A stretch of 64,000 bases of DNA from positions 124,001 through 188,000 of the forward strand of contig BCIA01000008.1 in assembly GCA_001599815.1 (NCBI GenBank), in the 5' to 3' direction. A program made the translations under genes and the position numbers. A model generated the notes under the pieces. The model made no database searches. It had not been told where the DNA came from and saw only the letters and a list, made by a program, of their open reading frames with translations. Position 1 is the stretch's first letter, and every line of letters begins with the position of its first letter. The stretch is from Furcasterigmium furcatum. Lineage: Eukaryota > Ascomycota > Sordariomycetes > Glomerellales > Plectosphaerellaceae. Below, piece by piece: positions 46,871-58,000 of the stretch.

Positions 46871-48440
46871 ATGGCGACAGACGCAAAGGGCGAGCTCCCC
46901 TTCAAGCTCAACGACGCCGACCTCCTCCACTTCGACTCGTACGTCAACGGAGAGTTCGTCCCCTCCAAGGCCGGCGCTCGGTTCGACATCACCGACCCCG
47001 GCTCCGGCAAGGTCTGGGGCTCGTGCCCCGACTGCACGACCGACGATGTCGAGCCCGCCGTGCAGGCCGCCTACGCCGCCTTCCAGGGCTGGTCCAAGAC
47101 GACTCCCAGGCACCGCGCCCAGCGCCTGCTGGCATGGCACCAGGCCATCGTCGCCGCGAAGGAGGACCTGGCGCGCATTCTCGTCCACGAGACCGGCAAG
47201 CCGTATGCCGAGGCCATCGGCGAGATCGACTACGCCACGACCTTCACGTGGTGGTTCGTCGGCGAGGCGGAGCGCGGCCACGGCAGCACCCTCAACTCTG
47301 CCATCGGCGGGCGCCGCGCCCTGGTCATCAAGCAGCCCATCGGCGTCGCAGCGGCTCTGGTCCCGTGGAACTTCCCCATCGCTCTCGCTGTGCGCAAGGC
47401 CGCGGCAGCCCTGGCAGCCGGCTGCACCATGATCGTCAAGACGTCGCCGGAGACGCCCCTGACGGCCGTGGCGCTCGCGCACCTGGCCTTGAAAGCCGGC
47501 ATCCCGAAGGGCGCCCTCAACGTCCTGACTACCAGCCTCGACAACACGCCCTCCGTGGCCGAGGCGCTCTGCCTGCACCCCCTGATCAAGAAGGTCAGCT
47601 TCACGGGCAGCACGCGCGTGGGCAAGATCATCTCGGGCCTCTGCGCCAGGAACCTGAAGAAGACCACCCTCGAGCTCGGCGGCAACTGCCCCTTTATCGT
47701 GTTCGATGACGCAAACATCAAGCAGACCATGCCCCAGCTCATGGCCCTCAAGTGGCGCCACGCCGGACAGGCATGCATCACCTCCAACAGGGTCTACGTC
47801 CAGAGCGGCATCTACGACAAGTTTGTTGAGGAGCTCGTGTCCCAGACCAAGGCGATCCGCCTTGGCCACGGCATGGATGAGGGCGTCACTATGGGCGCGC
47901 TCACGACGCCGCGCAACCTGAGCAAGGCCGAGGAGCTCTACGAGGACGCCGTCGCCAAGGGCGCGAAGACCGTTCTCGGCAATGGCAAGCGCGAGGACAG
48001 GGGCGGCTACTTCATGTCGCCGACGATCGTGACGGGCGCCACGGACGAGATGCTCATGACCCACGAGGAGATCTTCGCGCCCGTGCTGGGTGTGTACCGC
48101 TTCGAGACCGAGGAGGAGGTCACCAGGCGGGCCAACGACACGCCGCTGGGCCTGTCGAGCTACGTCTTTACGAAGAACGTCGACCGGCTGTGGCGGATGT
48201 TCGAGAACCTGGAGGCCGGCATGATCGGACTGGTAAGTGTTCCGTGGGCTCGCGCAGAAAGGAACGGACGGGTTGCTGACTTTTTGACTTGCGCAGAACG
48301 CGGGAAACAGCTCCTCGGCCGAGTCGCCGTTCGGAGGCATCAAGGACAGCGGGCACGGCAAGGAGAGCGGCAAGGACTATGCGCTGGACGAGTACCTCAT
48401 CACCAAGACGGGCACTTTGGCAGTCGAGGACCACTTCTAG
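46871..48440 (+). CDS. Succinate-semialdehyde dehydrogenase-like aldehyde dehydrogenase
   Basis: Two exons (46871-48232, 48297-48440) give 501 aa. All ALDH landmarks are present: VPWNFPIALAVRKAAAAL, FTGSTRVGK, catalytic Glu in LELGGN (about 268), catalytic Cys in GQACITSNR (about 301), EEIFAPVL, and SPFGGIKDSGHGKESG after the intron. The sequence fits the succinate-semialdehyde dehydrogenase subfamily, which oxidises semialdehydes with NAD(P). In this context it could handle a semialdehyde produced by the neighbouring SDR and cyclase. There is no clear mitochondrial presequence, so a cytosolic enzyme is likely. Confidence 0.9.
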
Positions 48441-49160
48441 ACTGTCTACTGTAATGCATAGCTCGGTGAAGTTGTGGGCACATAAGCAGGTTGTGCAAAT
48501 GAGAGTGAGAAGTCCAATGATACTATGGAACACTGTCAACTCGACGTCGTCCCCGCAACTTGAACTGTCCCGCAGCCCTTCCGGTCCCCGTGCCACAAAA
48601 GATAGTCTGGCTATAGCGTCTAACCTTTTCCGATGCCTACTTAAGGCATGTCCTCCCCGGACTTTGCCCGCCCTGGGGCCCCTCGACGGGCGTACCAAGA
48701 CGCTGCCAAGCTCACCATCTCACTCACCATGCTGCTTAGCCCGGAATCCCAGCCCACGGGACTCTCCACGGGACGCGTTTCCCCAGTCCGTGGGGGCTCT
48801 AGCGTCTCATCATGATCCGGGGGAATCTGGGGCAGAGGTGAACTTGTCCCCGCCCCCGCTCCGTGGTGCCATTTCCCCTGCTTCTCACCACCCTGAAGCG
48901 CCCTCAGCCCCATCACCACCACCACTAACCACCCTGGCAGCGCATGATACTGGCATGATCATCGTGGAAGCATGTATCCGTGGATCACACATTTGACCTG
49001 AGCCCGGAGCATAAGAGTGGGACTGTGGACTGCCTTCCACAAGAGCCACCTCTGCTGCCTCCTTTCCCAGCGTCTTGTCAGTTGTCAGTAGAAGATTCTA
49101 TCACCTCCTAAAGCTTGCATCATCAACTTTGAACATTACTGTACTGTCCCTGCCACAGCC
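48441..49160. other. Intergenic: ALDH 3' end and MFS promoter
   Basis: 720 bp between two plus-strand genes. No gene or repeat recognised. Confidence 0.5.
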
Positions 49161-50964
49161 ATGGGAGCCTCCGTGAACCCAGACCTGAAAGATGGCGCCC
49201 AGCTTGCAGAGGAGACGCACTCCGACCCTGGTGCCGTCACCAAGCACGAGGAGGCTGCCATCCCTCCGCCCCAATTCGACGAGGGCGAGGTCAGGCGTGC
49301 CCGGCGCAAGATCGACTTCCACCTCCTGCCCATGCTGACCCTCCTCTACCTGTTGGCGTTTATCGACCGCGGCAACATCGGAAATGCCAGGATCGCGGGC
49401 ATGAACGACGACTTGGAGCTGACGCAGACGCAGTACAACATCTGTCTCTCGGTCGGTGGTCCCGAGGCATGAAGAGGCGAAACAAACTGGGTGGCTAACA
49501 TTTTTCAGGTCTTCTTCATCTCGTACTCACTGCTAGAGGTCCCCAGCAACATCATCCTCAAGCTGACAAGGCCGTCCTGGTGGATCGCATTCCTCGTCGT
49601 CTCTTGGGGACTGGTTCGTCTTTCTCTTTCATTACTCCGGCGTCTGATCATGCTAATGGATACCCAAAGGTCATGACATTCCAGGGCCTCGTCCAGAACT
49701 TCGCCGGCCTCGCCACCACTCGCTTCCTGCTCGGCGTCTTCGAAGCTGGCTTCTTCCCGGCCAGCACATATCTTCTTGGCGAATGGTACTGTCGTTTCGA
49801 GGTGCAGTTCAGGTTGAGTATCTTCTTTTCGGCAGCTTCTCTGGCAGGTGCCTTCTCGGGGCTCTTGGCGTTTGCCCTGGATAAGATGGACGGTCTGGGT
49901 GGACTCGAGGGCTGGCGCTGGATCTTCTTGATGGAGGGCATCGTGACGGCAAGTGAAATACCTTACAGAGTATCTATCGTTGTTGGCTTGACTGACATAA
50001 ACCCGCAGGTCGTCGTCGGTGCCACGGTACCGTGGACGCTGCCCGACTCTCCCAGGACCGCCTCGTTCTTGTCGGAGACCGAGAGGACCATGGTCGTCAC
50101 CCGCCTCGAGCGGGACTCTGGCACGGCCGAAGGCAAGGTCGAGACGGCGGAGGGCTTCAAGTGGTCCAGCCTGAAGGGGGCCTTCTACGACTGGAGGATC
50201 TGGTTCACCATCTTCATCTACTGGGGCAACACGTACGTGCGCCCTGCCCCTATCTCTCCTCTCCCCTGCTAACCACCTGAAGCATCCCCCTGTACGGCTT
50301 CACTTACACCGCCCCGACCATCATCAAGGAGCTCGGCTACACCTCCGCGCAGGCCCAGCTCCTGACGGTGCCCGTCTACGTCCTCGGCGCGATCGCCACC
50401 CTGGCCCTCTCCCGCCTCGCCGACCGCCGCCAGACGCGCTGGCCCTTCATCGTCTTCCCCTACACCCTCGCCGTCTGCGGCTTCATCGGCCTCCTGGCCA
50501 TCCCCCACCCCGCCCTGCCCGGCCTCACCTACGGCCTCCTCTTCGCCGTGCCCTCCGGCGTCTACCCGGGCGTCCTCTCCCTGATCGCCTGGATCTCCAA
50601 CAACCTCTCCCCGACATGGAAGCGCGCCGTCGGCATGGCCATGATGATCACCCTCGGCAACATCGGCGGCATCGTCGGCTCCAACATCTACTACGCGCGC
50701 GAGGCGCCCAACTACTGGTCCGGCTACGGCACCTCGCTGGCCTTCCTGCTCGCCGCCATCGCCAGCACGTTCGTCCTGCGCTGGTCGTACGCGAGCGACA
50801 ACAGGCGGCGCGACGCCATGTCGCCCGAGGAGATCCGCGAGAAGTACACGGAGGGTGAGTCGAGAGATATCCCGGAGATGAATGAGCATCAGCTGACCAA
50901 GTGTGCCGCAGAGGAACTCCGGGCCCTGGGAGATCGTTCCCCGCTGTACAGATATGTCCTGTGA
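49161..50964 (+). CDS. MFS transporter, anion-cation symporter (allantoate permease-like) family
   Basis: Six exons (49161-49451, 49509-49613, 49670-49948, 50009-50232, 50283-50854, 50912-50964) give 507 aa with 12 membrane segments. Family motifs: RKIDFHLLPMLTLLYLLAF, DRGNIGNAR, the loop GEWY after TM4, and the C-terminal LGDRSPLYRYVL typical of the Dal5/Tna1-like group. The third intron has a GC donor (ACG|GCAAGT...GCAG); the third and fifth introns (60 and 57 bp) are stop-free multiples of three, but splicing restores EGIVTVVVGATVPWTLPD and EKYTEEELRALGD. The substrate is probably an organic anion such as a carboxylate or vitamin. It closes the putative catabolic cluster. Confidence 0.9.
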
Positions 50965-51151
50965 GGTTGCTGGGAGAGGAGGTACCGTACTTTGTTGCGC
51001 ACATGGTGAGGCTTTGAATCCAAGAAGAGCCTGGAGGACAGGTTGGATACATGTTATACTCGATCACGGTATCAAGGATGGCAATGATGAGACTCAGTCA
51101 CTTCATCACAGCAAAGCTTCCCACGTCCTTGCCCATGCGCTTCTTAGCCTC

Positions 51152-52033
51152 TCAGCTTCCTTGTTGACCCGTGCCGGCACCCTCAACCCTGTCGAGCGCC
51201 GTGTGGAGCGTCTGCTCCAGGCCGCTTTGGTACTCCCCGGCGTGCTCTTTGACCTCCCTCGCATAATCCACCCACAGTTTTCCATCCGCCCTGGCGTCCT
51301 CCCGCATCCTCACGAGCTCCGCAGTGCTGAAAAGATCCAGTGCGCGGGGAAGATACGGTCCGTACTGCTCGGCGTCCTCCACGATAATTTTGGCGATCTC
51401 AGAACAGTCATTGGTGAAGATGTTATCGTAGATCCCTGCCATGGTCCAGAGCGCGCTCGCCTTGGCCCCGAATGTGGCGTCCGGGGCACCGATGGCTTCG
51501 ACCATGAACGTGAACATGCGCGTGAGGTTCTTCTCGACGGTTGGGGCCTTGTAGTAGGTTTTGTGCCAGTCTGCGTCGTGGTACTTCGTGAGCCAGTGCC
51601 AGGACTCGCCGAGGAAGCGCTCGAAGCTGGCGCTCTCGGCGGCCCTGACACGGGCCTCCTCAGCGCGGGCGGCCTGCTCGCGCCGGAGGGTCTTGTGGTA
51701 TTCCAGGTCGACCTGGTCGGCGACGGTCCAGTGAGCGGCGGCGGCTTCGAGGAGGAGGGCCCTGAGGGTGGCGGGGGTGAGCTTCTCGATCCTTGCCGTG
51801 AGAACTGTGCGCGTGTCCAAGTTGGCGAGGGCGGGGTTGGCGATGCCGGCCAGCTGGTCTTCCAGGGGCGGTCTGGCCGCGGGGCCGATGTTCTCGAGGT
51901 TGAGTTGTTGGAGGAGGCTCTGCGTACTGGGCAGAGGATCCTGGGCGAAGGCGAGTGGCTGGCGGGTTGAGGGGTGAGGGACACGAGGCTGGGAGGCGTC
52001 GCTCAGGGCGCGTTTGTGGCCGGGCGCGTCCAT
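51152..52033 (-). CDS. Unrecognised helical protein
   Basis: A single exon gives 293 aa from the ATG at 52033; the open frame continues upstream but the extra part is low-quality sequence overlapping repeats. I do not recognise the family. Residues 1-60 are low complexity. Residues about 75-130 form an amphipathic helical stretch (NPALANLDTRTVLTARIEKL, TPATLRALLLEAAAAHW). Residues about 150-280 are a conserved-looking helical domain with many aromatic residues (FERFLGESWHWLTKYHDADWHKTYY, ALWTMAGIYDNIFTNDC). The LTPATLRALLLEAAAAH helix recalls the layout of Cut8/STS1 proteasome tethers, but I see no further match and do not assign that role. Confidence 0.75.
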   Translation of the reverse strand: MDAPGHKRALSDASQPRVPHPSTRQPLAFAQDPLPSTQSLLQQLNLENIGPAARPPLEDQLAGIANPALANLDTRTVLTARIEKLTPATLRALLLEAAAAHWTVADQVDLEYHKTLRREQAARAEEARVRAAESASFERFLGESWHWLTKYHDADWHKTYYKAPTVEKNLTRMFTFMVEAIGAPDATFGAKASALWTMAGIYDNIFTNDCSEIAKIIVEDAEQYGPYLPRALDLFSTAELVRMREDARADGKLWVDYAREVKEHAGEYQSGLEQTLHTALDRVEGAGTGQQGS

Positions 52034-52590
52034 TGCCTGTTCGGGGAGAGGAGCAGGGCCGTTACAGACAGGTGGTCTGGTGTACTGTACTATACGTCTT
52101 TGTGTGTGCGACCGGTTGCCTGAGTGTGGTGATGGTGATGGTTTTGTGGTCCAATGTGTAAGTGAGGCCGTAAGCACTAGGGGTCGATCTGAACAGGGGC
52201 AGAGATGAGCACCCCCGTGGTGAGATGAAGATCCCTGGAAGAACTTGTGACTTGAAAAGGACTTTGCGCGACCCTGCGAAACTAATTCCACAAGACAAAC
52301 GACCCGATCCCTTTCCTGGCTGTCTACCACCCGATTGATGATGGACATGTACTGGGACTCGCCAATAAAAACGAAGGTAGCGAGTACTGATATACTGGTT
52401 GCCTCGCAACATTTGAGCCTCGTGTCCTCTCTATGTCTTGTCTTGACCACTCTGGACCGTGAAACTCCAGGGCCGCCATCTCTGCGCGCAAAGCATGAGC
52501 CTCCCACGAGGGTCACAGAATACATGGCCGGCCCAGCTATGTTGCAGCCCAGATGCATTGCCCTTGGATTCTCTCTAAATGAGAAAGAGA

Positions 52591-52714
52591 CCATCTCGAT
52601 ATCTTTATATCAAGACAGAGGGTATCTCGATTTCTGGAGCTTGAGAGAGAGGGTATCTCGATTTCTTCAAATCAAGATAGAGGCCATGTCAATTCCTTGG
52701 AGTTGAGAGACAGG
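52591..52714 (+). repeat. Four 31-bp tandem units with hairpin potential
   Basis: Units at 52591-52621, 52622-52652, 52653-52683 and 52684-52714 are each exactly 31 bp. They share a start like CCATCTCGAT or GTATCTCGAT and an end GAGG or CAGG, but the centres differ. Each centre can pair with itself: GATAT/ATATC in unit 1, TCTCGA/TTGAGA (one G-T) in unit 2, GATTT/AAATC plus outer TATCT/AGATA in unit 3, and CAATTCC/GGAGTTG (one G-T) in unit 4. A related partial unit follows at 52715, and a TTCTC/GAGAA hairpin precedes at about 52570. Not CRISPR: no spacers. Confidence 0.8.
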
Positions 52715-52727
52715 CCATCTCGGTTTT

Positions 52728-52815
52728 CTATCGCTCGATCTGAAGCTTTCTGGTCGACATGGCCCTTCCGAGGGCGGCCATCCTTTCTGTCACCGTCTTG
52801 CCTCCATCGGGAATA
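52728..52815 (-). repeat. Copy of repeat element (left, minus orientation)
   Basis: This stretch, read on the minus strand, matches 62605-62697 on the plus strand at roughly four of five bases by eye. Both can be read as the same peptide end: VTERMAALGRAMSTRKLQIER here, VTERMAALRMAMSTNRPQIER there. Both are followed, past the shared stop, by 31-bp hairpin units. The copy looks truncated on its upstream side. Confidence 0.75.
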
Positions 52816-53281
52816 CTGAATAGTGGAGGTATTAGAAAAGCCCGGGGCCGGCTTGACCCACCCGCCGCCGTTCCGAGCGCCTCCCGGGATGCCGGCCGGG
52901 CTCGGCCCAACGAGAAGCCCGGCATCGGGACTCGGACTCGGGGCCCAGGGCGGTATCTTGGATCTGCTGCACCGGGAGTGGTCACGGTCCACGCAGAGTT
53001 TCGGACGCGCAAATGTCATCGATATGCGTCCTCCTGGCAACATGGACAACGGAGTCGATGATGCCACGCCAAAGAAAGAGGTCCACATTTACGTACCACT
53101 TACAACAGCCCGCCTGACCCCTCACTCGCGACCTGCTTGTATCGGCAAGGCGCACGCAGAACGGCCACCTTCAACAGTGACGAATAAGCACGCCATCGGC
53201 ATCTCGTCCTTCTTATTAAACTCATCGTCTACCTTACGCTTGCCTCGCACCACGGATCACATCTTCCACGCTCTTGTCGCC

Positions 53282-54547
53282 ATGTCCTCCGCCAACTTCG
53301 ACATCTCGGCCGTGAGGGCCCAGTTCCCGGCCCTGTCGCAGGACCAGGTCTTCTTCGACAACGCCGGAGGAAGCCAGATCCTCGGGACGGCCATCGACGC
53401 GTAGGCCCGGTGTTTCCATACTTGATTGAAGCAGCTGTCGCTGACGCACTGCAGCATCCGTGATCACTTGATCGGTGCCAATGTCCAGCTGGGAGGCACC
53501 TACGAAGTCGGCAAGCGTGCCGTTGACAAATACAGCCAAGGCTACGAGGCGGCGGCCAAGTACATCAACGCGGGCAGAGACGAGATAGTCCTCGGCTCGT
53601 CCACCACGCAGCTGTTCCGCAACCTCTCCCAGATCATCAAGTTTGAGAAGGGCGACGAGATTGTCGTGTCCGCCGTCGATCACGAAGCCAACATTGCCTC
53701 GTGGGTGGACCTGGCACATCGCGATGAGCTCGTCATCAAGTGGTGGAAGCCGGAGCCGACCCCCAACCCCCGGCTGACCCCCGAGAACCTCAAGCCGCTC
53801 CTCTCGGACAAGACGCGGCTGGTGACGTGCACCCACGCGAGCAACATCCTCGGCACCATCCACGACATCAAGGCCGTCGCCGCCACCGTCCACGAGTTCC
53901 CCAAGGCCCTCATCGCCGTCGACGGTGTGGCCTACGCGCCGCACCGGCCGCTTGACGTCAAGGACCTGGACGTCGACTTCTACGCCTTCTCCTGGTACAA
54001 GGTCTTCGGCCCGCACATCTCCATTCTGTACGCACACCGCAGGACGCTCGAGCAGCTCGGGTCCCTCGGCCACTTCTTCAACGCCCACGGCACGCTCGAG
54101 GGCAAGCTGGGGCTCGCCGGGTCTAACTACGAGCTCGTGGCCTCGCTGCCCGCCGTGGTGGAGTACCTCGGCACCGCCGGCGACGAGCGCTGGGCCGCCC
54201 GCTCCGCGCACGAGAACGCGCTCGAGGAGGCGTTGCTCGGGTACCTGACCGGCAGGGAGGACGTGACCATCTACGGAGAGCCGACGGCCGACCCGGCGCT
54301 GCGTCTGTCGACGGTCAGTTTCGGGGTCGCCGGGTGGAAGCCCAAGGACCTGGTCGAGGCCATCGAGGCGGAGAGCAACTTTGGCCTGAAATGGGGGCAT
54401 TTTTACTCGTGGAGGCTGATCGAGCAGGTCCTCCGGCTGGACCCTCGTGAGGGCGTTGCCCGGGTGAGCACCGCACACTACAACTCGATTGACGAGATCA
54501 GGGGTTTTATTGAGGTGCTCGACAGAGTCCTGTCAGGAAAGAAGTAG
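53282..54547 (+). CDS. Class V aminotransferase (cysteine desulfurase-like)
   Basis: Two exons (53282-53400, 53455-54547) give 403 aa; the 54-bp intron uses donor GTAGGC and acceptor GCAG and keeps phase. Fold-type I PLP motifs: FFDNAGGSQI at the N-terminus, VDHEANIASW, THASNILGTIHD, DGVAYAPHRPLDV, and SWYKVFGPH with the PLP-binding Lys. This places it in the NifS/CsdA-like group of class V enzymes. The Cys-loop expected of true desulfurases near the C-terminus is not evident, so a lyase or other PLP activity on a sulfur or amino substrate is as likely. It lies just inside the left copy of the inverted repeat pair. Confidence 0.85.
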
Positions 54548-55093
54548 GTATATATCATCCGCAGCAGAATGGGCACAATTTCATTCACGACTCGACGAAA
54601 TGTCCCACCTCCTGTTCTCGGCAGACTGACGAGTCACCATGACCAAGGGTTTAAGTTGAATGGAATTCATAAAGCAAGAGATCAGCTCGGGAAATTCGAA
54701 TCTTGATTTCTTATCAATCATTGGATCAAGAAAGATATCATCTCAATATGAGGTCTGATCTAGAGTCTGGTTGACTTACTTCCCCTGCAGTTCTTACAAG
54801 TCGAATTCGTGTTCACTATCTATTATTTATATGCTAAATAGGTAGTATCCCGTCGTTAAGCATCTTATACGAGTACCAGGGGCTTATCTCCGTGAGGAAG
54901 GTACGTACTGCGCACCAAACGTCATCCAATGCAGGTCAGCAGGCAGCCGCGCCAAGTTCCGGGCCTTGGCCCCTGCCCTGTGACTTCCATATAAGTCCGC
55001 CCGGATATCCCGTCAAGGTGACTGGCTGCTCCTTCCATTAAGGTATGCATCCCACTCCTCCGCACGATTCGCCTCCTGAAAATCAATCTCCCC
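54548..55093. other. AT-rich intergenic with hairpin-like segments
   Basis: 546 bp before the NACHT-ankyrin gene, richer in A/T than the rest. At about 54700-54780 short inverted repeats (TTGAT/ATCAA, CTTGAT/ATCAAG, CTCA/TGAG) resemble a decayed stretch of the 31-bp units. The NACHT gene promoter must lie here. Confidence 0.5.
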
Positions 55094-58000
55094 ATGGAAA
55101 CCGGGTCGGATCTCGTGCTCCTCGGCCCCGGCGACGTCCGGGACTTCAACCCCGGCCAGATCTTGCCGCAGCCTGCCGCGGCCATCGCGAGCATCCGCGT
55201 CTGGCTACGGCCGACTTCATATAACCACGAGACGGGCGAGTACCGCAAGCACCTCGCCACCCTTGAAGAAGGAACCGGCGCCTGGCTCACGGAAACCGAC
55301 GCCTACCAAGCGTGGCACGATGGGCGGGAGCCTGACAGCCCGTCGGTGCTCCTCGCCACGGGCGCCCCTGGTTGCGGCAAATCCGTACTCGCTGCCAAGC
55401 TCGCCCGGGACCTGGCACGGGAGGACGCCAGGGTGCCGGTGCTCTACTTCTTCTTCCGCCAGATCATCGATGCGAACCAGACCCCGGCGGCACTGTTGCG
55501 CGATTGGCTTGACCAGGTTCTCGTATACAGCCCGCCGCTGCAGCAGGCGTTGCGCAAGCAAGCAGACGACGGCAAGGGCCCGGAGAGCCTGGGAACCGAC
55601 GGCTTGTGGGAGCTCTTACGAATGGCGCTCGCGGGCCTGCCGGGAAAAGCGTACTGCATCATAGATGCTCTCGACGAAATGGACAGAAACGGCGCAAAGG
55701 AGTTCCTCAAGGAGCTGGCAGACCTCGGACGCCGCGTCATGCCGGCCAAGGTCAAGGTCCTCGCCACGAGTCGGCCCGTTCCCGAGGTCACCGATGTGCT
55801 TCTGCGGCTCGGCGCTGTCTCGCAAGTGCGTCTCGACCCGGAGATGGTAGATCTGGACATCTCGACCTTTGTCAAGCGGCAGCTAGCGACATCGAAGATA
55901 TCTCTCGAGGACCGGGCTCGCATCCACGAAGCCATTCCCGGGCGCGCAAACGGGCTGTTCCTCTACGCCAGGCTCTCTCTGGAAGCCTTCCTACAGCCAG
56001 GAGCAAATATCGAACGGGTCATGGCTCAGCTTCCTGCCGATCTGAACATGATCTACACAAGTCTGCTCGAAGCCCACGCCAGACGATCCGGCACTCCAGC
56101 TGACATTCAGCGCCTCGTCCTGCAGGCGGCCACCCATACAACCCGTCCGCTCCGCCTCCTCGAGATGGCAGACATGCTGCGCACCGCCTGCCCCTCCCTC
56201 GTCCCAGACGCAATAGCCGCCGTCAAGGACACAATCAGGGACGCATGCGGGCCTCTCCTGGAGATCCTGCCGAGCGAGACGGTCTCCGTGATTCACCACA
56301 CCTTCACAGAGTATCTCAAGGGCACCACGCGGACCAGCACCGCCGGCTACCCTGTTCTGGACTCGTCGGAAACCCACATGCGGCTGAGCCAGGCTTGCGT
56401 GGACTACCTCTCCAATGCCCTAGACGCCCTCGAGAACGGGGAAGACCCCTTGGAAGAGGAGGACGTCGCCAAAGGCTTCCCCGGCTCCATAGACACGGCT
56501 GTCGCTCTCTTGAGGCTCAAGTCCCCTTTCCTCGAGTACGCAGCGACGAACTGGGGCATACACGTCGGCCGGACGGACCTTGCTGCGCAGTCGCGGCTGA
56601 ATGAGCCCATTGATGCCCTCTTCCAGAAGCGGCTGTTCCGCAGCCATGGCGTGCAACTATGGTGGCTTCGGCAAAAGTACAACAAGATAAATTCCGATGA
56701 CGATTGGGATGACTATGACGATTTCGCCGACGTATTCCACTGGGAGGAAGATGGCGACGGCGATGCGGTGCTCTACGGGTCTACTCACCTGCACATGGCG
56801 GCCAGGCTCGGGCTGGCGGGGTATGCGGGATTCATCGTGGCCCGGGGAGATCTCGACGTGAATGTCACGGCTCAGCATGGCCGGACGGCCGTGTGCTGGG
56901 CAGCTGAGCACGGGCAAGCCGATGTGATTCGGGTACTCCTCGCCGCGGGGGCAGATCCGGATCCGAGCGACTCCCGGAACGGCTGGAGGCCGCTCCATCG
57001 TGCCGTGATGAATCATCATGCAGAAGCAGCTCGCGTCCTCTTGGACGCGGGGGTCAGTCCTCTCACCACAAAGACAATGGAGAATCCAGGCCGGCGTTGC
57101 GGCAACGCCCGGTCTACGCGAGGAGAAACGCCATGGGGGGTGAGTATTCTTTCCGCCGGTGTGAACGATTCTAACATACTTGTGTTTAGTATGTCTGCGA
57201 CTCTGGCGACCTGGACATGCTCGAGGCTTTCCTGCCTCATATTCACGACGCAGAGGCGCTTGATCAGGCTCTCTATCGCACGGCAAGCCATGGGAGGGAT
57301 CAGATCTTGGAAAGGCTGCTGAAACATCTCCCTCCAGAGACCAGAACCCCCCGGAACCTCGGCCGCTGTCTGTTCAAGGCTTGCGAGGGTGGCCATCTCG
57401 GGGTCATCACGCTGCTGCTGGCCGCCGGTGCCGACCCCAACACCATCAGCTATGAGACGCCCGCGGGTCGATTTTTTGCCCTCGGACAACCGGAGTACTC
57501 GTGTGTCGACGCTCTCTGCAACGGTCGGCGGCGGCCTGGTCTACACAAGCCGGCGGAGAGAGACCAGGAGAGCCGCAGAATACTGGCCGCACTCATTGAA
57601 CACGGGGCCGATCTGCAGGTCAGGCACTGGAGGGGGAACAGCGCGCTGCATCACGCCGCTGCCAACTCACCGGCCCTTGTCCGCGACCTCCTCGAACTCG
57701 GCCTCGACGCCAACCAGGCCAACGACGACGGCGACACCCCGCTGCACCTGACCCGCGTGCCGGCGTGCGTTACTCTGCTCATCGAGGACGGCGGTGCGGC
57801 ACTGAACCCGCGCAACAAGCGACAGGGCAGGACGCCGCTCCAGCAAATGTTGACGCTGAGGTTCGACGCCCCGCGCGAGCTCATTCCAACGCTGCTGGCG
57901 TACGGCCCCGACGGCGGCGTCGTCGATAACGAGGGCAGAAACAGCCTGCACTATGCGCTCGAACGCTTCCAACCCGAGTCGGACCTCGTGGAGCGCCTGC

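Larger units (their letters stand above)
52034..53281. other. Intergenic with 31-bp hairpin array and repeat element copy
   Basis: About 1.25 kb between the helical protein gene and the class V aminotransferase, which diverge. It holds the 31-bp tandem array (52591-52714) and one copy of an element shared with 62.6 kb (52728-52815). The remaining 450 bp before the aminotransferase should hold its promoter. Confidence 0.6.

Noticed and set aside
46826..48373. 515-codon open frame opposite the aldehyde dehydrogenase
   Set aside because: Same shadow effect; no family motif, and the plus strand has catalytic Glu and Cys in place.
52034..52594. Upstream in-frame extension of the helical protein to 480 codons
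   Set aside because: The extra part is unstructured, lacks a good start and runs toward the repeat array; the ATG at 52033 gives a cleaner protein.
52591..52714. CRISPR-like array
   Set aside because: Units are tandem without spacers, diverged, and in a eukaryotic genome.
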